From NCBI GenBank assembly GCA_029239415.1, contig JAQZAY010000099.1, positions 1-11,401 of the forward strand: 11,401 bases of DNA, read 5' to 3'. Shown in pieces: positions 1 to 5,975 of the stretch; within the stretch, counting starts at the first letter, position 1; each line of letters opens with the position of its first letter. The notes beneath the pieces are model-generated. The model had not been told where the DNA came from. It saw nothing but the letters and a program-made list of their open reading frames with translations, and did no database searches. The DNA is from Pseudomonas sp. (GTDB lineage Bacteria; Pseudomonadota; Gammaproteobacteria; Pseudomonadales; Pseudomonadaceae). Made by a program: the position numbers and the translations under genes.

Positions 1-95
1 AGTGACATAAAGCTAGCACGACCTACGTCAACTTTACACCGTCAGTCGCACATCCCGGGGGCATTTGCCGCTTGATCGCGCCCTGTTCTTTCACT
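1..95. other. Sequence downstream of smc, no gene seen
   Basis: This stretch follows the smc stop codon on the minus strand and runs to the window edge. In Pseudomonas, zipA and ligA usually follow smc, but no ZipA-like N-terminus can be read here, so the next gene must start beyond the edge. The only minus-strand ATG near the edge (6-8) has no ribosome binding site and too little sequence to judge. I see no strong terminator hairpin with a T-run, which is compatible with read-through into the next gene. Confidence 0.5.
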
Positions 96-3000
96 TCAGG
101 CGTCGACCATGGCCATCGCTGCCTCGACATCCACCGCCACCAGCCTTGAACAGCCCGGCTCGTGCATCGTCACGCCCATCAGCTGGTCGGCCATCTCCAT
201 GGCGATCTTGTTGTGCGTGATGTAGATGAACTGCACGGTCTCGCTCATTTCCTTGACCAGCCTGGCGTAGCGCCCGACGTTGGCGTCGTCCAGCGGAGCA
301 TCGACCTCGTCGAGCATGCAGAACGGTGCCGGATTGAGCTTGAAGATGGCAAATACCAGAGCCAGCGCGGTCAGTGCCTTTTCGCCCCCGGACAGCAGAT
401 GGATGGTGCTGTTCTTCTTGCCGGGTGGTCGCGCCATGATCGTCACCCCTGTATCGAGTAGATCTTCGCCCGTCAGTTCCAGGCAAGCGCTGCCACCGCC
501 GAAAACTTTCGGAAAAAGTGCCTGCAAACCGGCGTTTATCTGATCAAAGGTATCCTTGAAGCGGTTGCGGGTTTCCTTGTCGATCTTGCCGATGACGCTT
601 TCCAGCGTATCCAGCGCCTCGACCAGGTCGGCATCCTGTGCATCCAGGTAGCGCTTGCGCTCGGACTGCTGCTGGTATTCCTCGATGGCGGCGAGGTTGA
701 TCGCACCCAGGCGCTGGATGCGCCCCTCGACCTGTTCCAGCTCATGGCTGGTGCCCTCCTCGCTCGCTTGCGCGTCCAGCGTGGCGAGCACGCCCTGGAG
801 GTCGTAGCCGTCGGCCAGCAACTGCTCCTGCAAGGTGGTGCGGCGCACCTCCAGCCCCTGGCTTTCAAGGCGTATCTGCTCGAGCTGGCCACGCAGCAAT
901 TGCGCCTGCTGCTCGGCCTGGGTGCGACGCTTCTCGGCATCGCGCAGCTCGCGATCGGCCTCGTCCATGTGCAGTCGGGCCAGGCGCATTTCCTCGTCGA
1001 CGCCCATGCGCCGCTCGAGCATTTCCTCGAGGGTCAGGCGCAGTTCTTCAAGCGGGGCCTGGCCCTCCTCCAGGTTGAGGCTCAGTTGCTCCTGCTTCTC
1101 TGCCAGGCGCGCAGCCTGCAGCTCCAGGCGCTCCAGCGCCTGGCGGGTCGAGTCGTGCTGGGCGCGCAGCGAGCCCAGGCGCACCGCCAGCTGGTGGGCG
1201 TGGTCCTTGTGCAGGCGGGCCTCCTGGCGGACGCTGTCGAGGTGGGCGCGCAAGGTGTCGCGGCGTGCCAGCAACTGCTCGCGCTGCTCGGTGTCCTGGG
1301 CCATCAGCTCAAGGGATTCTTCCAGCAACAGTCGGGCCTCGCCGAGTTGCTCGTGTTCCAGGGCACGTTGCTCCTGCAGCTCGGCCAGTTCTTCGGCCAG
1401 CCGGCGGCGGCGCAGCTCGAGCTGTTCGGCGCGGGCGCGGCCCGCCGACAGCTGGGCCTTGAGCTCGCCGTGCTGGCGGCTTTCGTGCTGGTTGCGGCGA
1501 CGCAGCTCTTCGCGCTGCTGCTCGAGGTCGCGCTGCTGGCCGCGCAGGCTGTCTACCTGCTGCTGGAGCTGTTCGAGCAGGGCTTGATGCTCGCGCTGCT
1601 CAAGGCCCAGGCGCTCGATGTCCTGGCCACGGGCAAGCACGCCGCCCTGGGCATCGCTGGCGCGGCTGACGCGCAGGAAGTGGCGCCCGACCCAATAACC
1701 GTCGCGGCTGGCCAGGCTCTGGCCGTCGCCAAGCCCGGCACGCTGGGCCAGGGCCTGTTCGAGGGTCTCGACCGCACGCACCCGGCCCAGCCAAGGCGAA
1801 AGATCGGCCTTGCCCTGGACCTTGTCGAGCAAGCTGCCCTGGATGCCCGCCCCCTCGCCCGCCGTCACCAGCAGGCGCAGGTCGCCCTGTTCGAGGGTGG
1901 CGAAATCGAGCCCGGCAAAGTCGTCGACCAGCACCGCTTGCAGGTCGGCGCCAAGCACGGTTTCCACTGCCAGCTCCCATCCCGGCTCGACGCGCAGCCC
2001 TTCGGCCAGTCGCGGGCGCTCTTCGAGCCCCTGCTCGCGCAACCAGTCGGCAGTGCCGCCGCCCGGCTCGAGGGCGGCCTGCTGCAAGGCCTCCAGCGAT
2101 GCCAGGCGTCCGCCCAGGCGTTGCAGCTCGCCCTGGGCCTGCTGTTCTGACTGGGTCGCCTGCTGCAACTGCTGGCGCACGCCTTCGAGCTGGTCGATCA
2201 CCTGCTGCTCGGCCAGTTGCAATTCTTCGAGCAAGAGCTCGCTGCTGGCGACTTGCTCGGTCAGCTCCAGCATGGCGGCATCCTGGGGATCGGCACTGAG
2301 CTGGTCGCGCTCCTCGCCCAGCTTGCGCTGGCGATCGGCAATGCGCTCGAGGCCGGTTTCGAGCTGCTGCAGCCGCGACTGCTGGACCTCGGCCTGGCGC
2401 CGCGGCTCCGAGGAGCGGGTATTGAAGCTGTCCCACTGTTCTTGCCAACCCTGCATGCCCAACTCGGCGTCCTCGAGGGTGACCGCGGTCTCTTCGGCGG
2501 ACGCCAGGGCCAGCTCTTGCTCGGGCTCGAGCAGTTCCAGCTCTTCGGCCAGGGTGGACAGCAGGGTGCGGTCGTGGCCCAGGTGAGACTCGGTCTCCAG
2601 GCGCGTGCGCTCGGCTTCCTTGAAGTCGTCCTGCAACTGGCGCAGGCGCTGCTGGCCGTGCTGGATGCTCTGCTCGACGCGGGCGATGTCGCCGGCCACC
2701 GAATAGAAGCGTCCCTGCACCTGATTGAAGCGCTCTGACAGTTCATGGTGCCCGTCGCGCAGGCGCTCGATGCTGGCATCGGCATTGCGCTGCTCGGCCA
2801 CCAGCGCCTCCATGCTCACCTGCTGGTCGCCGATCACGCTCTCACGCTGGCGCACCTGGGTATCGAGCGCCTGCCAGCGCAGGGCCGACAGGCGCGCCTT
2901 GAGCTGGCGCTCCTGGGCCTTCAGTTCCTTGTATTTCTCGGCGGCCTGGGCCTGCCGGTGCAGGCGGTCGAGCTGGCGCTCGAGCTCTTCGCGCAGGTCG

Positions 3001-3584
3001 GTCAGGCGGGCGAGGTTCTCCTGGGTGCGGCGGATGCGGCTTTCGGTCTCGCGGCGGCGTTCCTTGTACTTGGAGATCCCCGCGGCTTCCTCGATGAAGT
3101 TGCGCAGCTCTTCGGGCTTGGCCTCGATCAGCTTGGAGATCATGCCCTGCTCGATGATCGAATAGCTGCGCGGGCCGAGGCCGGTGCCGAGGAAGATATC
3201 GGTGATGTCGCGCCGGCGGCACTTGGTGCCGTTGAGGTAGTAGGTGTTCTGCGCGTCGCGGGTCACCTTGCGGCGAATCGAGATCTCGGCATAGGCCGCG
3301 TACTCGCCCACCAGGGTATTGTCGCTGTTGTCGAACACCAGCTCGATGCTGGCCTGGCTCACCGGCTTGCGGCTGGTCGAGCCGTTGAAGATGACGTCGG
3401 TCATCGACTCGCCGCGCAGGTTCTTGGCCGAGCTTTCGCCCATCACCCAGCGCACCGCGTCGATGATGTTGGACTTGCCACAACCGTTGGGCCCGACCAC
3501 GGCGGCCATGTTGCTGGGGAAGTTGACCGTGGTGGGGTCGACGAAGGACTTGAACCCGGCCAGTCGAATGCATTTGAGGCGCAT
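96..3584 (-). CDS. smc: Chromosome segregation protein Smc
   Basis: Smc is the ATPase of the Smc-ScpAB condensin. It forms ring-like dimers that extrude and align DNA during chromosome segregation. The 1162-residue product shows the whole architecture. The N-terminal ATPase half has a Walker A motif GPNGCGKS at 31-38, an arginine-finger region LRGES near 56-60 and a Q-loop IIEQG near 143-147. A long Glu/Gln/Arg/Leu-rich coiled coil follows, then a globular hinge at about 505-650, then the returning coil. The C-terminal ATPase half has signature LSGGEK at 1064-1069, Walker B with catalytic Glu in CMLDE at 1089-1093, and His near 1124 in THNK. I chose the ATG at 3584 because MRLKCIRLAGFKSF is the canonical Smc start. 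The frame stays open upstream through the regulator gene, but that extension is antisense-style noise without homology. The start lies 2 nt after the GntR stop and has only a weak Shine-Dalgarno, so translational coupling is likely. scpA and scpB are not in the window. Confidence 0.98.
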   Translation of the reverse strand: MRLKCIRLAGFKSFVDPTTVNFPSNMAAVVGPNGCGKSNIIDAVRWVMGESSAKNLRGESMTDVIFNGSTSRKPVSQASIELVFDNSDNTLVGEYAAYAEISIRRKVTRDAQNTYYLNGTKCRRRDITDIFLGTGLGPRSYSIIEQGMISKLIEAKPEELRNFIEEAAGISKYKERRRETESRIRRTQENLARLTDLREELERQLDRLHRQAQAAEKYKELKAQERQLKARLSALRWQALDTQVRQRESVIGDQQVSMEALVAEQRNADASIERLRDGHHELSERFNQVQGRFYSVAGDIARVEQSIQHGQQRLRQLQDDFKEAERTRLETESHLGHDRTLLSTLAEELELLEPEQELALASAEETAVTLEDAELGMQGWQEQWDSFNTRSSEPRRQAEVQQSRLQQLETGLERIADRQRKLGEERDQLSADPQDAAMLELTEQVASSELLLEELQLAEQQVIDQLEGVRQQLQQATQSEQQAQGELQRLGGRLASLEALQQAALEPGGGTADWLREQGLEERPRLAEGLRVEPGWELAVETVLGADLQAVLVDDFAGLDFATLEQGDLRLLVTAGEGAGIQGSLLDKVQGKADLSPWLGRVRAVETLEQALAQRAGLGDGQSLASRDGYWVGRHFLRVSRASDAQGGVLARGQDIERLGLEQREHQALLEQLQQQVDSLRGQQRDLEQQREELRRRNQHESRQHGELKAQLSAGRARAEQLELRRRRLAEELAELQEQRALEHEQLGEARLLLEESLELMAQDTEQREQLLARRDTLRAHLDSVRQEARLHKDHAHQLAVRLGSLRAQHDSTRQALERLELQAARLAEKQEQLSLNLEEGQAPLEELRLTLEEMLERRMGVDEEMRLARLHMDEADRELRDAEKRRTQAEQQAQLLRGQLEQIRLESQGLEVRRTTLQEQLLADGYDLQGVLATLDAQASEEGTSHELEQVEGRIQRLGAINLAAIEEYQQQSERKRYLDAQDADLVEALDTLESVIGKIDKETRNRFKDTFDQINAGLQALFPKVFGGGSACLELTGEDLLDTGVTIMARPPGKKNSTIHLLSGGEKALTALALVFAIFKLNPAPFCMLDEVDAPLDDANVGRYARLVKEMSETVQFIYITHNKIAMEMADQLMGVTMHEPGCSRLVAVDVEAAMAMVDA

Positions 3585-3586
3585 GG

Positions 3587-4246
3587 TCAGTCCGGTGCCA
3601 GGGCGGCCAGCACCAGCTCGCAGCTGCGCTGGCAATAGGTGCGCAGGACCTCGCGGATGCGCGGCAGGTCGCGCTGGACCACCGCCTCGAGCAATTGCGC
3701 GAACAGCGCCAGCGAGTCCTGCATGCTGGAGCGGCGCTGGTCGAGCGCCAGGTAATAGGCGCGGCTCATGGCCGGCTGCAGGTTCTCGACGGTCTCTTGC
3801 AGGTACGGGTTGTCGGCGAAGGGATAGGCCGCACGCATGATCGCGAAGCTCTCGGCGACAAAGGTCTCGATGTCCTGGCGCTGGTGAGCCTCCTGCAGGC
3901 GCTGCTGGATCGCCAGGAACGGCTGCAGGTCGCCCTCGCCTTGCCAGCGCTCGGCCACGGCGTTGCCCAGCAAGGTGTAAAGCTCGCCCATCAGGGTGCA
4001 CAGGCTGCGCACATTGTGCTCGTCGAGCCAGGTAACGTGCGCGCCGCGACGCGGCAGGATCGCCACCAGGTGCCGTCGCTCGAGGATCAGCAAGGCTTCG
4101 CGCACCGAACCACGGCTGACGTTCAGCGCCTGGGTGACCTTCTGCTCCTGGATGCGCTGGCCGGGCGCGAGCTCGCCACGGATGATCCGTTCGGCCAGGT
4201 AATGGGCGATCTGCTCGCAGAGGCTGTCCGGCGCCTTGAACGTCAT
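3587..4246 (-). CDS. GntR family regulator, FCD (FadR-like) subfamily
   Basis: A 219-residue DNA-binding regulator. Residues 1-75 form the GntR winged helix: IIRGELAPGQRI, a recognition helix VSRGSVREALLILE at about 43-56, and the wing LPRRGAHV. Residues 80-215 form an all-helical FCD ligand domain. The usual metal-binding FCD residues are not evident: the expected FH motif reads FA in ESFAIMR (132-138), the EH position reads DS (177-178), and the last His position has YC (204-205). It may therefore bind its effector without a metal or be a degenerate sensor. It sits directly upstream of smc on the same strand (2-nt gap) and divergent from xdhA across 274 nt, so it could act on itself plus smc, on the xdh operon, or both. 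From memory, a GntR gene also precedes smc in P. aeruginosa, so the link to smc seems conserved. The effector and targets are unknown. Confidence 0.93.
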   Translation of the reverse strand: MTFKAPDSLCEQIAHYLAERIIRGELAPGQRIQEQKVTQALNVSRGSVREALLILERRHLVAILPRRGAHVTWLDEHNVRSLCTLMGELYTLLGNAVAERWQGEGDLQPFLAIQQRLQEAHQRQDIETFVAESFAIMRAAYPFADNPYLQETVENLQPAMSRAYYLALDQRRSSMQDSLALFAQLLEAVVQRDLPRIREVLRTYCQRSCELVLAALAPD

Positions 4247-4250
4247 GGTT

Positions 4251-4257
4251 TTCCTTC
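4251..4257 (-). promoter_or_regulatory. Ribosome binding site of the GntR-smc pair
   Basis: On the minus strand the sequence GAAGGAA lies 4 nt before the ATG at 4246-4244. This is a good Shine-Dalgarno and fixes the start of the regulator gene. The smc start downstream has no comparable site of its own. Confidence 0.75.
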
Positions 4258-4286
4258 GAAATCAGTGGACTGTGCCCGGGGGCGCG

Positions 4287-4292
4287 ATTGTA
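4287..4292 (-). promoter_or_regulatory. Possible -10 element for the GntR-smc transcript
   Basis: Read on the minus strand this is TACAAT, five of six matches to TATAAT, about 40 nt upstream of the GntR start codon. It would give a leader of roughly 30-35 nt. I cannot find a convincing -35 hexamer at 15-19 nt spacing, so the promoter may be weak, activator-dependent, or wrong. Confidence 0.35.
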
Positions 4293-4333
4293 GCGCACTT
4301 GCCTGACGCTCGCGCAGAGGACATGCCGGCTTT

Positions 4334-4341
4334 GGTCGACC
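4334..4341. promoter_or_regulatory. Perfect palindrome GGTCGACC, possible GntR operator
   Basis: An 8-bp perfect inverted repeat in the divergent intergenic region. It contains GTC-GAC, which resembles the short GT...AC core described for FadR-subfamily GntR operators. It lies about 40 nt upstream of the TACAAT element of the regulator gene, a reasonable place for autoregulation. Eight-bp palindromes of this composition occur by chance in GC-rich DNA, and the sequence is also a SalI-type word, so confidence is low. Confidence 0.3.
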
Positions 4342-4432
4342 GTAGGGCGCAAGTCACCCGGCCCGTTCGGGCACGACCTATGCTTGAAGTAACGGCCGTA
4401 GAGACGACCGGAATCCGGCATGCGCACTTTCC

Positions 4433-4446
4433 TGACCTTTGAGTCA
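4433..4446. promoter_or_regulatory. Candidate operator, distal TGAC-N6-GTCA dyad
   Basis: An inverted repeat TGAC-CTTTGA-GTCA. It has the same arms and the same 6-nt spacing as the dyad at 4456-4469, with the two centres 23 bp apart, about two helical turns. It would be centred near -51 relative to the predicted xdhA transcription start. The repetition of identical arms in one promoter suggests a dimeric regulator binding twice. Which regulator is not shown by the sequence; the adjacent GntR protein is the simplest guess. Confidence 0.45.
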
Positions 4447-4454
4447 GAAAATTA

Positions 4455-4484
4455 TTGACCGTGAGGTCAGCGCTCGCTTAGATT
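4455..4484 (+). promoter_or_regulatory. Predicted sigma70 promoter of the xdhABC-guaD operon
   Basis: A -35 element TTGACC (4455-4460, five of six matches) is followed after 18 nt by TAGATT (4479-4484, four of six). Shifting by one gives 17 nt and TTAGAT. Transcription would start near 4491, giving a leader of about 30 nt before the GTG of xdhA. It is the best promoter-like pair between the divergent genes, and the surrounding AT-rich stretch (4447-4456 and 4485-4503) stands out from the GC-rich background. Confidence 0.5.
4456..4469. promoter_or_regulatory. Candidate operator, proximal TGACC-N4-GGTCA dyad
   Basis: A 14-bp inverted repeat TGACC-GTGA-GGTCA with perfect 5-bp arms, the stronger of the two related dyads. 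It overlaps the predicted -35 element (4455-4460), so a bound protein would block RNA polymerase. This fits repression of the purine operon, relieved by an effector. The binding protein is inferred, not shown. Confidence 0.5.
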
Positions 4485-4508
4485 TCGCTCAACAACAATA
4501 AATACCCG

Positions 4509-4513
4509 CGAGG
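4509..4513 (+). promoter_or_regulatory. Ribosome binding site of xdhA
   Basis: CGAGG lies 7 nt before the GTG at 4521. It supports the non-ATG start: the same frame has a TAG stop at 4479-4481 and no ATG between that stop and 4521. Confidence 0.55.
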
Positions 4514-4520
4514 CCTTCCC

Positions 4521-5975
4521 GTGATCCAGTTTCTAGTCAATCAGGAGCTGCGCAGTGAGCATGCCCTGGATCCGAACATGACGGTGCTGCAGTACTTGCG
4601 CGAGCACCTTGGCAAACCCGGCACCAAGGAGGGCTGCGCCAGTGGCGACTGTGGCGCGTGCACCGTGGTGGTGGGCGAACTCAGCGAGGACGCCCAGGGC
4701 CAGGAGACCCTGCGCTACCGCAGCCTCAACTCATGCCTGACATTCGTCTCGTCCCTGCACGGCAGGCAGCTGATCAGTGTCGAGGGCCTCAAGCACCAGG
4801 GCCAGCTGCACAGCGTGCAACAGGCCATGGCCGACTGCCATGGCTCGCAGTGCGGGTTCTGCACGCCGGGCTTTGTCATGTCGCTGTTCGCCCTGCAGAA
4901 AAACAGCGAAGGCCATGACCTGCACCGGGCCCAGGAAGCCCTGGCCGGCAACCTCTGCCGCTGCACCGGCTACCGGCCGATCCTGGCTGCCGCCGAGCAG
5001 AGCTGCCGCCAGCCGTGCAAGGACCAGTTCGTCGAACAGCAGGCGCAGACCATCGCCCGCCTCAAGGCCATCGCCCCGCAGGACACTGGCGAGCTCAACA
5101 GCGGCGACAAGCGCTGCCTGGTGCCGCTGACCGTCGCTGATCTGGCCGACCTCTACAGCTCGCACCCCGAGGCCCGCTTGCTGGCCGGCGGCACCGACCT
5201 GGCGCTGGAGGTGACGCAGATGCACAAGGCCTTGCCGGTGATGATCTATGTCGGCCATGTCGCCGAGCTCAAGCGCGTCGAGGTCAGCAGCAGCCATATC
5301 GAGATCGGCGCCGCCACCTCGCTGACCGACTGCTACACGGCGCTCAGCGCCGACTACCCGGATTTCGGCGCCCTGCTGCACCGCTTCGCCTCGTTGCAGA
5401 TCCGCAACCAGGGCACCTTGGGCGGCAACATCGGCAACGCCTCGCCGATCGGCGACTCGCCACCCTTGCTGATCGCCCTCGACGCGCAGATCGTCCTGCG
5501 CCAGGGCGAGCGCCAGCGCACCCTGGCGCTGGAGGACTACTTCATCGACTACCGCATCACCGCGCGCCAGGACAGCGAGTTCATCGAGAAGATCATCGTG
5601 CCGCGCGCCAGCGATGACTGGACCTTCCGCGCCTACAAGGTCTCCAAGCGCCTGGACGATGACATCTCCGCTGTCTGCGCAGCCTTCAACCTGCATCTCG
5701 AAGACGGCGTGGTCAGCGGCGCCCGGATTGCCTTTGGCGGCATGGCGGCGATCCCCAAGCGTGCCCGCGCCTGCGAGGCGGCGCTGCTCGGCAAGCCCTG
5801 GAACCAGGCGACCCTGGAGCGTGCCTGCCAGGCCCTGGCCGAAGACTTCACGCCGCTGTCCGACTTCCGCGCCAGCAAGGAATACCGCCTGCTGGCTGCG
5901 CAGAACCTGCTGCGCAAGTACTTCATCGAACTGCAAACGCCGCATATCGAGACCCGGGTGACCGCTTATGTCTGA
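4521..5975 (+). CDS. xdhA: Xanthine dehydrogenase, iron-sulfur/FAD subunit XdhA
   Basis: The small subunit of the cytoplasmic xanthine dehydrogenase. It passes electrons from the molybdenum site in XdhB through two [2Fe-2S] clusters to FAD and on to NAD+. In 484 residues it carries a plant-ferredoxin domain with cluster ligands C39, C44, C47 and C72, then a second cluster domain with CGFC at 111-114 and CRC at 146-148. An FAD-binding domain follows from about residue 200, with LLAGGTDLALE near 220-230 and TLGGNIGNASPIGD at 299-312. A CO-dehydrogenase-flavoprotein C-terminal domain ends the protein. Size and order match the two-subunit (Rhodobacter-type) XdhA, unlike enzymes where FeS and FAD parts are separate proteins. 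The GTG start is the only reasonable one: an in-frame TAG lies 42 nt upstream, and the next ATG would cut off the first beta-strand of the ferredoxin fold. It is the first gene of the operon and overlaps xdhB by 8 nt. Confidence 0.97.
   Translation: MIQFLVNQELRSEHALDPNMTVLQYLREHLGKPGTKEGCASGDCGACTVVVGELSEDAQGQETLRYRSLNSCLTFVSSLHGRQLISVEGLKHQGQLHSVQQAMADCHGSQCGFCTPGFVMSLFALQKNSEGHDLHRAQEALAGNLCRCTGYRPILAAAEQSCRQPCKDQFVEQQAQTIARLKAIAPQDTGELNSGDKRCLVPLTVADLADLYSSHPEARLLAGGTDLALEVTQMHKALPVMIYVGHVAELKRVEVSSSHIEIGAATSLTDCYTALSADYPDFGALLHRFASLQIRNQGTLGGNIGNASPIGDSPPLLIALDAQIVLRQGERQRTLALEDYFIDYRITARQDSEFIEKIIVPRASDDWTFRAYKVSKRLDDDISAVCAAFNLHLEDGVVSGARIAFGGMAAIPKRARACEAALLGKPWNQATLERACQALAEDFTPLSDFRASKEYRLLAAQNLLRKYFIELQTPHIETRVTAYV

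Noticed and set aside
3..31. TTGACG (26-31, minus strand) with a TATGTC-like element as a promoter for the gene beyond the left edge
   Set aside because: The -10 match is poor and the gene it would serve is outside the window, so it cannot be supported.
744..2150. Leu/Ala/Gln-rich open frame (468 codons) on the plus strand opposite smc
   Set aside because: It is the complement of the repetitive coiled-coil coding sequence of smc. The hydrophobic look comes from complementing Gln, Glu and Arg codons; there are no real membrane-protein features or start signals.
4361..4372. GCCCGTTCGGGC mini-hairpin in the divergent intergenic region
   Set aside because: A 4-bp stem with a tetraloop (or 5 bp with a 2-nt loop) is too short to claim as a terminator or riboswitch element.
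3585..4427. Upstream extension of the smc reading frame by 281 codons
   Set aside because: The extension runs through the GntR gene in another frame, is low-complexity Arg/Ala/Pro/Gly, and precedes the canonical Smc N-terminus at 3584.
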